Part shown: in pieces, positions 10,257-18,932 of the stretch | How the letters are laid out: every line of letters starts with the position of its first letter | Position numbering within the stretch: the first letter of the stretch is position 1 | From: Azonexus sp. | Lineage (GTDB): Bacteria; Pseudomonadota; Gammaproteobacteria; Burkholderiales; Rhodocyclaceae | Reading direction: 5' to 3' | DNA: 64,000 nt | NCBI GenBank assembly: GCA_017983615.1 | Contig: JAGOBB010000008.1 | Location: forward strand, 30,728 to 94,727 | Translations under genes and position numbers: made by a program | Notes under the pieces: model-generated | The model's input: only the letters and a program-made list of their open reading frames with translations | Databases searched by the model: none | Told to the model about the DNA's origin: nothing

Positions 10257-12794
10257 ATGAAACTCCCGGCTTTTCTCGGCGGCATCCGCGGCAAGCTGAT
10301 CTCCATCTTCGTGCTGATCAAGGTCGTGCCACTGGTGCTGATCGCCTGGTTCGCGTGGCACGCCACCAGCAGCCTCGGCGAAAGCATCTCGACCAAGGCC
10401 GGCGGCATGGCCGACTCCATGCTGTCGACGATCAAGACGCTCGGCCAGACGGTCACCGACGATTCGATCCGCGCCCTCGACCTCCGCTCGCGCGAAGCCA
10501 TCGAATCCCTGACTACCGACGCCGCCAAGGAAATCGCCGATTTTCTCTACGACCGGGACGGCGATATCCGGCAGGCGGTCGCGCTTGAACCTAGCGAGGA
10601 GGCCTTCCGCCGCTTCCTCGGCCAGCACCAGCGTCCGGTATACCAGCACGCTCCCTGGAAACTGGCCGAGGACGGGAAGTCCTGGGTTCCTGAAAACCCC
10701 GTCACCCGGGAAGCGAAAGTCACCCGCCCCGTTCTGCCCGACAACGCCAAGGATTTCCATGCCCGTCCGCCGGAATATTTTGGCGAAGCGGAGCGGCGAC
10801 CGCTCTATGTCGAGATGACCTACGTCGATCTCGAAGGCAACGAAAAGATCAAGGTAACAACCGGTAAGCTGTCCGAAAAAGGCCTCAAAAATGTGGCCGA
10901 CCGTAGCAATACCTTTGTCCGGGCCGAAACCTACTTTGCCGAGCTAAAGAAGTTGAAGCCTGGCGAAATCTACGTTTCCGACGTGATCGGTGCCTACGTC
11001 CCGACACACGCCATCGGCCCCTACCTGCCAGCCACACTGGAGAAGGCCGGCAAGCCGTTCAAGCCTGAAGAATCGGCCTACGCCGGCACTGAAAACCCCG
11101 TCGGCAAGCGCTTCCGCGGGATCGTCCGCTGGGCCATGCCAGTCGTCAAGGGCGGCAAGATCACCGGCTATGTGACGCTGGCGCTGGACCATGACCATAT
11201 CCGCCAGTTCTCCGACCGGCTGATGCCGACTGAGGATCGCTACACGCCGATCGCTGACGCCATCAAGGGCAACTACGCTTTCATCTGGGACTACAAGAGC
11301 CGGTCGATTTCACATCCGCGCGACTATTTCATCACAGGCTACGACCCGCAGACCGGCCTGCCGGCAACGCCCTGGATGGACGCCGAGCTGTACGCCGAGT
11401 GGCAGCAGAGCGGCAAACCATCGCACGAATTCCTCGCCGGCATTCCGGAATTCCGCGACCAGAACCTCAAGCGCAAGCCAGCCAAGGAACTGATCAAGGC
11501 CGGCACCGTCGGCCTCGACTGCCGCTACCTGAATTTCTCGCCGCAATGCGACGGGTGGAAGGCCGTCACCGAACACGGCGGCTCCGGCTCTTTCGTCATT
11601 TTCTTCTCCGGGCTGTGGAAACTGACCACCGCCGCAGCCATCCCCTACTACACCGGCCAGTATGGCAAATCGCAGCAGGGCTTCGGCTTCGTGACCATTG
11701 GCGCCAACGTCGACGAATTCCACAAGGCGGCGACAGAAACAGCTGATCGGATCAACCGGCTGGTCGAAGAAAAGGACATCAGCTTCAAGGCCCAGCGCGG
11801 CGAACTGCTCGACCACATCGCACAAAGCCTGACTGCAACGGCCTTCGGCCTGTGGGGCTCGACCCTGCTGATGGTAGTCGTCGTCATCGGCATTGCCGTC
11901 TGGATGGCCGGACTGCTGACCGGCCGGATCACCGGAATGATCTCGGGTATACACGCCTTTCAGCAAGGCGACCTGAAGCGCCGCCTGGATGCGAACTCGA
12001 CCGACGAGATGGGTGAACTGGCCCACTCCTTCAACCGGATGGCCGATTCGGTCGAGGAATCGTTCAAGCGCCTCGAAGAAGCCCGGGAGAAGGCAGAGGA
12101 AGCCAGCCGCCAGAAATCGGCCTTCCTGGCCACCATGTCGCACGAATTGCGCACACCGCTCAACGGCATTCTCGGCTTCGCCGAACTGCTCAAGTACGAA
12201 CTCAACGACCCCAGCCAGCAGGAATACGCACGTGTGATCCAGCAAAGCGGCGAGCACCTGCTCAACCTGGTCAACGAAATTCTCGATCTAGCCAAGATCG
12301 AATCGGGCGAGATGAACTTCAAGCGGATCGCCATACCGCTCGCCGGACTGGTCGAGGAATGCGCTTCGATTCACCGCGTCACCGCCGAGGGCAAGGGTGT
12401 GCGCTTCGCGCTGCATCTGGCCGACGACCTGCCCGCCGAGTATTCGACCGACCCGACCCGCCTGCGCCAGATCCTGAACAACCTGCTAAGCAATGCGGTC
12501 AAATTCACCGCAGCTGGCGAGGTCAGCCTGGAAGTCTCCCGCCATGATTGCCACATCGGCTTCGCCGTGCGCGACACCGGCCCCGGCATTCCACCTGAAA
12601 GCCGCGAAACGATTTTCGAAAAATTCAAGCAACTGGAAAATTTCCTGACCCGAGAGCACGGCGGCACCGGCCTCGGTCTGGCGCTCGTCAAGCAACTGGC
12701 GGAACACATGGGCGGCCGGATCGAGATGGAATCCGAAGTCGGCGTCGGCTCGACATTTACGGTATACCTGCCGCTGGACGGAACCCATGACTGA
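10257..12794 (+). CDS. Membrane sensor histidine kinase with large periplasmic domain
   Basis: 845 residues. N-terminal membrane helix (about 12-32), a ~490-residue periplasmic region of Cache-like appearance, a second helix (526-555), HAMP (~556-610), a short coiled coil, HisKA with His628 in SHELRTPLNGILGF, and HATPase ([30 protein letters not shown]). It autophosphorylates and presumably passes phosphate to the receiver whose gene overlaps its end by eight bases. The ligand is unknown; the unusual size of the sensor part suggests a double Cache fold. A degenerate copy of the window-wide motif lies in the sensor-coding part. Confidence 0.9.
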   Translation: MKLPAFLGGIRGKLISIFVLIKVVPLVLIAWFAWHATSSLGESISTKAGGMADSMLSTIKTLGQTVTDDSIRALDLRSREAIESLTTDAAKEIADFLYDRDGDIRQAVALEPSEEAFRRFLGQHQRPVYQHAPWKLAEDGKSWVPENPVTREAKVTRPVLPDNAKDFHARPPEYFGEAERRPLYVEMTYVDLEGNEKIKVTTGKLSEKGLKNVADRSNTFVRAETYFAELKKLKPGEIYVSDVIGAYVPTHAIGPYLPATLEKAGKPFKPEESAYAGTENPVGKRFRGIVRWAMPVVKGGKITGYVTLALDHDHIRQFSDRLMPTEDRYTPIADAIKGNYAFIWDYKSRSISHPRDYFITGYDPQTGLPATPWMDAELYAEWQQSGKPSHEFLAGIPEFRDQNLKRKPAKELIKAGTVGLDCRYLNFSPQCDGWKAVTEHGGSGSFVIFFSGLWKLTTAAAIPYYTGQYGKSQQGFGFVTIGANVDEFHKAATETADRINRLVEEKDISFKAQRGELLDHIAQSLTATAFGLWGSTLLMVVVVIGIAVWMAGLLTGRITGMISGIHAFQQGDLKRRLDANSTDEMGELAHSFNRMADSVEESFKRLEEAREKAEEASRQKSAFLATMSHELRTPLNGILGFAELLKYELNDPSQQEYARVIQQSGEHLLNLVNEILDLAKIESGEMNFKRIAIPLAGLVEECASIHRVTAEGKGVRFALHLADDLPAEYSTDPTRLRQILNNLLSNAVKFTAAGEVSLEVSRHDCHIGFAVRDTGPGIPPESRETIFEKFKQLENFLTREHGGTGLGLALVKQLAEHMGGRIEMESEVGVGSTFTVYLPLDGTHD
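10875..10910 (-). repeat. Candidate uptake-signal motif, site 2 (core variant)
   Basis: Inside the sensor kinase gene. Minus-strand core TTGCTACGGTCG, then five bases, ATTTTTG and TTTTTC tracts. Encodes ADRSN. Confidence 0.65.
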
Positions 12795-13152
12795 TTCCCG
12801 CAATGCCCTGGTCGTCGATGACAATCCGACCAACCGCCTGATCGCCGCGACCCTGCTCCGCAAGCTTGGCTGGACGGTCAGCGAAGCGGACTGCGGCGAA
12901 GGCGCGCTGGCCAGGGTCGATGTCGAAACCTTCCGGCTGGTCCTGCTCGACATCAGCATGCCCGGCCTGTCCGGCGAAGAAACCTGTCTCCGCCTGCGCG
13001 AGCGCCAGTCTGCGCCGCCGCTGCACATCCTGGCCTACACGGCACACGCCTTTCAGGAAGACACCGACCGCCTGCTCGCAGCCGGGTTCGACGCTGTCCT
13101 CGTCAAGCCGATCAGCCGCCAGCGCCTGGAAGAACTGGTCGCCAGCCTGTAA
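12787..13152 (+). CDS. Single-domain response regulator
   Basis: 121 residues, a REC domain only: acidic pair in VVDDNPTN, phospho-acceptor Asp in LLDISMPG, conserved Thr in AYTAH and Lys in VKPIS. Overlaps the kinase gene by eight bases, so it is its likely partner. Having no output domain, it should act by protein contact or as a phosphorelay intermediate. Confidence 0.9.
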   Translation: MTDSRNALVVDDNPTNRLIAATLLRKLGWTVSEADCGEGALARVDVETFRLVLLDISMPGLSGEETCLRLRERQSAPPLHILAYTAHAFQEDTDRLLAAGFDAVLVKPISRQRLEELVASL

Positions 13153-13164
13153 AGCCACAAGTTC

Positions 13165-13209
13165 GGCCAAATGCTACGGTCGCCGGCAAAAAACGACCAA
13201 TTTCAAAAA
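13165..13209 (+). repeat. Candidate uptake-signal motif, site 3 (full)
   Basis: Intergenic between the receiver gene and rhlE. GGCCAAATGCTACGGTCG, five bases, A6, then A/T-rich tracts at one-turn spacing. Confidence 0.85.
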
Positions 13210-13264
13210 TCGCCGCCGGACATATCCGGCCCCTCGCGAGCTGGGTGGCGTATAATCCCGGCCC

Positions 13265-14803
13265 ATGTCTGAAATCAATACCTTAGCCGGCGACAGCGCT
13301 GGCACCCTCGCTGCCGAAGCAGCCCCCGAAATCACCTTTGCCGACCTCGGCCTGGCACCCGAACTGCTGCGCGCAGTACTCGACGAAGGCTACACCAAGC
13401 CGACCCCGATCCAGGCCCAGGCCATCCCGCTCGTCATCAGCGGCAAAGACATCATGGGCGGCGCCCAGACCGGCACCGGCAAGACGGCCGCCTTCACGCT
13501 GCCCATCCTGCAACGTATCCTGCCCTTTGCCAGCAGCAGCCCATCGCCAGCCAAGCACCCGGTGCGCGCCCTGATCCTGGCCCCGACCCGCGAGCTGGCC
13601 ATGCAGGTCTACGAGTCGGTCAAAACCTACAGCAAACACACGCCGATCCGCGCCATGTGCGCCTTCGGCGGCGTCGACATCAAGCCGCAGATCGCCGAAC
13701 TGAAAAAGGGCGTCGAAATCCTCGTCGCCACACCGGGCCGTTTGCTCGACCACGTCGAGAACAAGAGCGTCAGCTTCAATTCGGTGCAGGCGCTGGTACT
13801 CGACGAAGCCGACCGCATGCTCGACATGGGCTTCGTACCCGACGTCACCCGCATCCTCAACATGCTGCCGGCCCAGCGCCAGAGCCTGCTCTTCTCGGCC
13901 ACCTTCTCGGAAGAAATCAAGAAACTGGCCGACACCATGCTGAAGTCGCCGGTGCTGATCGAAGTCGCCCGCCGCAATCAGGTCTCTGACACCATCACCC
14001 ACCGCGTCCATCCGGTCTCCGAATACGGCAAGCGCGGCCTGCTGACCAAGCTGCTGCGCTCCGGCGAAATTCGCCAGGCCATCGTCTTCATGCGCACCAA
14101 GCAGGGCTGCTCGCGGCTGACCCGCGAACTGCAGCGTGCCGGAATCAAGGCCGACGCCATCCACGGCGACAAGAGCCAGCTCGAACGCATCAAGGCGCTC
14201 GAAGCCTTCAAGGGCGGCGAAACGCACGCCCTGATCGCCACCGACGTCGCCGCCCGCGGCCTGGACGTCGACGACCTGCCCTACGTGATCAACTACGAAC
14301 TGCCGCACACGCCGGAAGACTACGTACACCGCATCGGCCGTACCGGCCGGGCCGGCAAGATGGGCAACGCCATCTCGCTGGTCAGCGCCCGCGAGGTCTG
14401 CTACCTGGTCGATATCGAAAAGCTGATCAAACGCCCGATCGAGCAGGTCGAAGTTGCCGGTTTCGAGCCGGAACCCGAATACGAATACCCCCCGGGCAAC
14501 AAGAAAAAGCGCAGCGCCCCGCCGGTCATCGCCCCGGTCGCCCAGCGCCCGGAACGCGGCGAACGCCCCGAGCGCAGCGAACGTTCCAGCCGCCCGGATC
14601 GTGGTGAGCGCAACGATCGCCAGGAGCGTCGCCCGCGCCGCAATCCGATGATCGCCGCCGACGGCTTCGATTTCAGCAAGCCCTACGAAGACAACTCGCC
14701 GCGCGGCGAAGTGCCGGATTCGCCGCAGGCACCCGCCAAGGTTGACCCGCACAAACCCAAGCGCGTCGTCGCCGCCCTGCTCGGTGGACTCGGTCGCAAG
14801 TAG
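13265..14803 (+). CDS. rhlE: DEAD-box ATP-dependent RNA helicase, RhlE type
   Basis: 512 residues. Unwinds short RNA duplexes in ribosome assembly or RNA decay. Q motif (FADLGLAPELLRAVLDEGY), Walker A AQTGTGKTAAF, DEAD box LVLDEADRML, SAT motif, and HRIGRTGRAG in the second RecA lobe. After residue ~400 comes a basic, low-complexity tail rich in Arg, Glu and Gly (repeats of the type PERGER/PERSER) typical of RhlE proteins and thought to bind RNA. Followed by a strong terminator. Confidence 0.92.
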   Translation: MSEINTLAGDSAGTLAAEAAPEITFADLGLAPELLRAVLDEGYTKPTPIQAQAIPLVISGKDIMGGAQTGTGKTAAFTLPILQRILPFASSSPSPAKHPVRALILAPTRELAMQVYESVKTYSKHTPIRAMCAFGGVDIKPQIAELKKGVEILVATPGRLLDHVENKSVSFNSVQALVLDEADRMLDMGFVPDVTRILNMLPAQRQSLLFSATFSEEIKKLADTMLKSPVLIEVARRNQVSDTITHRVHPVSEYGKRGLLTKLLRSGEIRQAIVFMRTKQGCSRLTRELQRAGIKADAIHGDKSQLERIKALEAFKGGETHALIATDVAARGLDVDDLPYVINYELPHTPEDYVHRIGRTGRAGKMGNAISLVSAREVCYLVDIEKLIKRPIEQVEVAGFEPEPEYEYPPGNKKKRSAPPVIAPVAQRPERGERPERSERSSRPDRGERNDRQERRPRRNPMIAADGFDFSKPYEDNSPRGEVPDSPQAPAKVDPHKPKRVVAALLGGLGRK

Positions 14804-14817
14804 CTTGCGCTGCACAC

Positions 14818-14854
14818 CATAAAAAAACGGCGCCCGATGGGCGCCGTTTTTTTA
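14818..14854. terminator. Strong bidirectional terminator
   Basis: A7 - ACGGCGCCC - GAT - GGGCGCCGT - T7. Separates the converging rhlE and PP2C genes. Confidence 0.9.
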
Positions 14855-14868
14855 TGGTCCGCGTACCG

Positions 14869-15666
14869 CTACTCGGGCAAACGCGGCACGAATCCGGCCG
14901 GCAGTTTCGGCTTCTTGGGCAGCGCCTCGACCAGCTTGATGATAGCCAGCGACAGGTTGTCGCCGCTGCCCTTGGCGCGTTCCCTGGCCTTTTCGATCAA
15001 CTGCTCGCAAGCCTGGCGAGCCGAATTCTCGGCGACCAGCGCCCCGAGCTCGGCGTCATCGAAATACGCCCACAAGCCATCCGAGCACAGCACGAAGGCA
15101 TCGCCGGCAACCAGGCTGTCGGTCGCATCGACCGTGATTTTCGGGTCATCCTGCCCGCCCAGCGATGCAAGCAGGACGTTGCGATTAGGATGAGTGAGCG
15201 CCTGTTCGGCCGTAATCTTGCCATTGGCGATCAGATGCTCGACGTAGGAATGATCAACGCTGCGCTTGACCAGCGTCTTGCCGCGAAAATGATAGAGGCG
15301 GCTATCGCCGCAATGCCCCCAGGTCACCCGTCCAGGCTGCAGTAACAGCATGACGGCCGTACTGTGCGGGTCCATTTCGTTCATGAAGCGCGACGCCTTG
15401 ATCATCGTATGCGCTTCGCGCATGCTCCCCTCCAGCAACGACTGGGCGTTCTCGTCGGAGGGTGCGTAATGGTCGAGGTTATTCTTGGCCGTATGCACGA
15501 CCTGCTCGGCGGCCAACGCACCGCCAGTATGGCCTCCCATACCGTCGGCGACGACCGCCAGCGCAACGCCGTTGCGACGGGCATGCGGCAAAATTGCAAC
15601 GCGATCCTGCTGTTCCTTGCGATCCCCCTGGTGCTGCGCTGCACATGCGTCGACTGCTATCGGCAT
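14869..15666 (-). CDS. PP2C-family serine/threonine protein phosphatase
   Basis: 265 residues. PP2C metal-site motifs are visible: AVVADGMGGHTGG, VTWGHCGDSRLYHF, and LCSDGLWAYFDD. Such phosphatases reverse Hanks-type kinase phosphorylation (Stp/PrpC) or serve stress signalling. The N-terminus (ACAAQHQGDRKEQQDRV) corresponds to the usual RxxNQDx region with a substitution. No kinase gene is adjacent. It precedes nothing on its strand except the terminator; the HDOD gene lies 79 bases upstream on the same strand. Confidence 0.9.
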   Translation of the reverse strand: MPIAVDACAAQHQGDRKEQQDRVAILPHARRNGVALAVVADGMGGHTGGALAAEQVVHTAKNNLDHYAPSDENAQSLLEGSMREAHTMIKASRFMNEMDPHSTAVMLLLQPGRVTWGHCGDSRLYHFRGKTLVKRSVDHSYVEHLIANGKITAEQALTHPNRNVLLASLGGQDDPKITVDATDSLVAGDAFVLCSDGLWAYFDDAELGALVAENSARQACEQLIEKARERAKGSGDNLSLAIIKLVEALPKKPKLPAGFVPRLPE

Positions 15667-15745
15667 CCTTCCTCCCTTATGGCAGAAAGGTTATCACGAA
15701 TGGGGGACCGGGTAACACTGTTGCGGCAGTCTGGCGCTGCTAGCA

Positions 15746-16639
15746 TCAGGCCGCATCGCCGGTAGAAAAGCGTTCGAGCACGATATCGATGAACTCCGGC
15801 AAGGCATCCTCGCTCAGCCCCAGCTCCGGCAAGACTTCCGCCTTCAAGCCCTCCCACTCCGGATTCTCGACGCGCTGGTCGCGGTAATAAATATCGATGG
15901 CCAACTGGATGATGGCCACCATGGTGCGCGCCTCGTGCATGCCGAGTTCACCAATCGCCTGGTGGTAACGGATGGCGTCGCAGATGAATTCCGGCAGGTG
16001 CCAGTGGCGGGCGACCAGATAGCCGACCACACAATGATCGGTATTGAACTTGCGGTCCTCCTCGGCCAGGTCGATCCAAACCCCTGGCGAACCAAGCCGC
16101 ATTTCGGAGCAATAGGATGGAAAGCGCTGCATCAACAACGGTACGCCGCAATCGTGGAAGATGCCGGCGAGATAGGCCTGATCCGGAAAGATGTTGCAGA
16201 CGGCAATCCGCTCATCGGCAATCAGCATGGCCAGCTGCCCGACCGCATGCGAGCGCGCCCAGAAGGCTTCGTACACCTGGCGATTCTTCTTGATCTCACC
16301 GAGGCCCGACAACGAGATGGCCTGCACGATATTGAAAGTCTGCCGGACCCCGACCGCATGGAGGATTTCCTCGACCGAGTTGAACGGCTGATGCTCTCGG
16401 TAAGCCGAATTACCAACGACCTTGAACAGCATCGCCGTCAGCCCCGGGTCCTGGTTGATCACCTTGGCCAGCAACCTGACGTCAAGTTCGCTGCGCATCA
16501 TGTGCTTGCGCAGGTCCTCGACAACCCGCGGCTGCGCCGGAATTTTCACACCTCCTTCGAGGAGGCGCTTGATGCGCCCGGCGTCCTCGGCGCCCAGTTC
16601 CTTGGTGATGTCGAAAACGGATGTTGCCTTGCTGCTCAT
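15746..16639 (-). CDS. HDOD domain signalling protein
   Basis: 297 residues. One HDOD domain occupies most of the chain (IPAQPRVVEDLRKHM, then VINQDPGLTAMLFKVVGNSAY and FHDCGVPLLMQRFPSYC). HDOD proteins resemble HD phosphohydrolases without the full metal site and act as regulators in c-di-GMP or stress pathways. Its ATG overlaps the glcF stop (ATGA), so it is the fourth gene of the glycolate oxidase operon, an unexpected partner for a metabolic enzyme. Confidence 0.88.
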   Translation of the reverse strand: MSSKATSVFDITKELGAEDAGRIKRLLEGGVKIPAQPRVVEDLRKHMMRSELDVRLLAKVINQDPGLTAMLFKVVGNSAYREHQPFNSVEEILHAVGVRQTFNIVQAISLSGLGEIKKNRQVYEAFWARSHAVGQLAMLIADERIAVCNIFPDQAYLAGIFHDCGVPLLMQRFPSYCSEMRLGSPGVWIDLAEEDRKFNTDHCVVGYLVARHWHLPEFICDAIRYHQAIGELGMHEARTMVAIIQLAIDIYYRDQRVENPEWEGLKAEVLPELGLSEDALPEFIDIVLERFSTGDAA

Positions 16640-17871
16640 TCAAAAACCTCGTCGATCAATTCAATCCAGTGCCTTACAGGAAGCGGCGAACCGGCCTGCA
16701 GGTGGGTCAGGCAGCCGATATTGGCGGTGGCGACCAGGGCCGGCCCGCCGGCGTTCAGCGCGGCCAGCTTGTTGTCGCGCAAGCGGCCAGACAGTTCCGG
16801 CTGGAGGAAAGAGTAGGTGCCAGCCGATCCACAGCACAAATGGCTGTCGGCGACGGCGGTCAGTTCGTATCCGGCGGCCAGCAGCATCTCTTCGATCGCG
16901 CCGCGAATCTTCAGGCCATGCTGCAGCGTGCAGGGCGAGTGAAAAGCCAGCTTGCCGCGCTTTTTGGCGCCAGCCGCCGGCAGAGGCTGTAGTTCGGCCT
17001 TCTCGGACGCCAGGACTTCCGACGGATCGCGGCAAAGCAGACTGATCCTTGCCGCTTTTTCGGCATAGTCCGGGTCGTCGGCCAGAAGGTGGCCGTAGTC
17101 CCGGACCTGTACGCCACACCCCGAGGCGGTGACGACGATGGCCTCGACACCGGCTTCGACATGCGGCCACCAGGCGTCGATGTTGCGCCGCATGTCGTTC
17201 TTGCCGGCGGCCTGGTCATTGAGGTGGAAGCGCACAGCGCCGCAACAGCCGGCCTTGGCCTCCTCGAACAGCGCGATGCCCAGGCGGTCGAACACGCGGG
17301 CCGTTGCCGCATTGATGTTCGGCGCCAGCGAAGGCTGGACGCAACCGGCCAGCGCCAGCATGCGCCGCGGGTGCCCGCCGGCAAGCGGCCAGGGGCGGCC
17401 CTGGGCTTGCACCGGCGGCAGCTTGTCGGCCAAGGACGAGGGCAATAGTGGGCGAAGTGCGCGGCCCAGCGCCACGGCCGCCCCGAACAGGGCCGGACGC
17501 GGCAGCACGGCCTTGAGCAGGGCGCGCGGCAATGCCTCGCTGACTGGGCGAGGCAAGCGCTCCTCGACGACCTGACGCCCGACGTCGAGCAGATGGCTGT
17601 ACTGGACGCCCGACGGGCAGGTCGTCTCGCAGGAGCGGCAGGTCAGGCAGCGGTCGAGGTGGGTGCGCGTCTTTTCGGTAACCGGCTTGCCTTCCAAGAC
17701 CTGCTTGATCAGGTAGATGCGGCCACGCGGGCCGTCCAGTTCATCGCCGAGCAATTGGTAGGTCGGACAGGTGGCCGTGCAGAAGCCGCAATGCACACAC
17801 TTGCGGAGGATTTCCTCGGCAACCTTGCCGGCGTGGGTGACGCGCAGTTCGTCGGTGATTTTAGTATCCAT
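16636..17871 (-). CDS. glcF: Glycolate oxidase iron-sulfur subunit
   Basis: 411 residues from ATG 17871 (MDTKITDELRVTHAGKVAEE); the open frame runs far upstream but overlaps glcE. Two 4Fe-4S motifs, CVHCGFCTATCP and CLTCRSCETTCP, then two CCG cysteine-rich domains (CCGAVRFH and CCGSAGTYS). Together with GlcD and GlcE it oxidises glycolate to glyoxylate and passes electrons to the quinone pool at the membrane. Third gene of glcDEF; 11 bases after the glcE stop. Confidence 0.95.
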   Translation of the reverse strand: MDTKITDELRVTHAGKVAEEILRKCVHCGFCTATCPTYQLLGDELDGPRGRIYLIKQVLEGKPVTEKTRTHLDRCLTCRSCETTCPSGVQYSHLLDVGRQVVEERLPRPVSEALPRALLKAVLPRPALFGAAVALGRALRPLLPSSLADKLPPVQAQGRPWPLAGGHPRRMLALAGCVQPSLAPNINAATARVFDRLGIALFEEAKAGCCGAVRFHLNDQAAGKNDMRRNIDAWWPHVEAGVEAIVVTASGCGVQVRDYGHLLADDPDYAEKAARISLLCRDPSEVLASEKAELQPLPAAGAKKRGKLAFHSPCTLQHGLKIRGAIEEMLLAAGYELTAVADSHLCCGSAGTYSFLQPELSGRLRDNKLAALNAGGPALVATANIGCLTHLQAGSPLPVRHWIELIDEVFE

Positions 17872-17882
17872 CGGCGCTGTTC

Positions 17883-18932
17883 CTAAAACTCCGCGTAGAG
17901 GCGGCCGGGGTTGAGGATGCCGCGCGGGTCGAAGGCCTTTTTCAGCCGCCGGGGCAGGGCGAGCAAGGCCGGCGACAAGGGGGCGAACGCTCCATCCAGG
18001 CAACGCTGCGACTCGGGCGCCCGGTAGAGCACGGCATGGCCGCCAAGGCGGGCCGCCACCTCGCGGATCGCCGCCGGCTCGTCGGCGTACCAGCGCTGGG
18101 CACCGCCCCATTCGATGGCGCGCAGGCCATCCACACCGAGTGCCGGCACTGTCGATGGCAGCGACAAGCGCCACAGGGGTTCACCGGCGAAGGCCGGATG
18201 CGTCTGCTCGCGGATGGAAATCCATGTTTTTTGGGCATCGACCGTAGCATTTGGCCCCAAACGATGCGCCGCTGCCTCGACGGCGGCCCGCGCACCGGAA
18301 AGGCGCAACCACAGCTGGCCATCGTGCCAGAATGAAGCCGAAATCGGCAGCGGCTGGCCGCCCCACTGGTTGAGCTTCGTCAAGGCCTCGCCTTCGTCCA
18401 TCGCAAAGCGCAGCGTCTGTTCGGCGACCGGCATGGGCAGCACCTTCAGCGTCGCCTCGACGATTACGCCCAACGTCCCCATGCTGCCGGCGATCAGGCG
18501 CGACACGTCGTAGCCGGCGACGTTCTTCATGACCTGGCCGCCGAAATTCAGCACCTGCCCCGTGCCATCGACCAGCTTGACGCCGAGCACGAAATCACGG
18601 ACCGCCCCCGCCTGCTGGCGCCGCGGCCCGGCCAGGCCGGCGGCGATGCAGCCGCCGACGGTGGCGCCGCCGAAATGCGGTGGCTCGAAAGCCAGCATCT
18701 GTCCCTTCTCGGCCAGCGCCACTTCAATCTCGGCCAGCGGCGTGCCACAGCGGGCAGTGATGTAGAGTTCGGTCGGCTCATAGGCGACGATGCCGCGATG
18801 ACGGGCGACATCGAGCACCTCGCCGGAGAGCAGGCCGCCGTAGAAGTCCTTGCTGCCGGCGCCGCGAATACGCAAGGGCGTGCGTGCATCGTGCGCCGCC
18901 TTGACGGTTGAAATGATCTCGTCGAGCGTCAT
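17883..18932 (-). CDS. glcE: Glycolate oxidase FAD-binding subunit
   Basis: 349 residues from ATG 18932, overlapping the glcD stop as ATGA. FAD_binding_4 domain: LRIRGAGSKDFYGG, PTELYITARCGTPLAEIE, PPHFGGATVGGCIAAGLAGPRR. Shorter than GlcD and lacking the extra C-terminal cap, as usual for GlcE. One window-wide motif copy lies inside it (encoding NATVDAQKTW). Confidence 0.95.
   Translation of the reverse strand: MTLDEIISTVKAAHDARTPLRIRGAGSKDFYGGLLSGEVLDVARHRGIVAYEPTELYITARCGTPLAEIEVALAEKGQMLAFEPPHFGGATVGGCIAAGLAGPRRQQAGAVRDFVLGVKLVDGTGQVLNFGGQVMKNVAGYDVSRLIAGSMGTLGVIVEATLKVLPMPVAEQTLRFAMDEGEALTKLNQWGGQPLPISASFWHDGQLWLRLSGARAAVEAAAHRLGPNATVDAQKTWISIREQTHPAFAGEPLWRLSLPSTVPALGVDGLRAIEWGGAQRWYADEPAAIREVAARLGGHAVLYRAPESQRCLDGAFAPLSPALLALPRRLKKAFDPRGILNPGRLYAEF
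18218..18256 (-). repeat. Candidate uptake-signal motif, site 4 (full)
   Basis: Inside glcE. Minus strand: GGCCAAATGCTACGGTCG, six bases, A6, then an AT-rich stretch. Confidence 0.8.

Noticed and set aside
16636-18174. 512-codon reading of glcF starting in glcE
   Set aside because: The extra N-terminus is Arg/Pro/Ala-rich shadow sequence; ATG 17871 gives the family's start.
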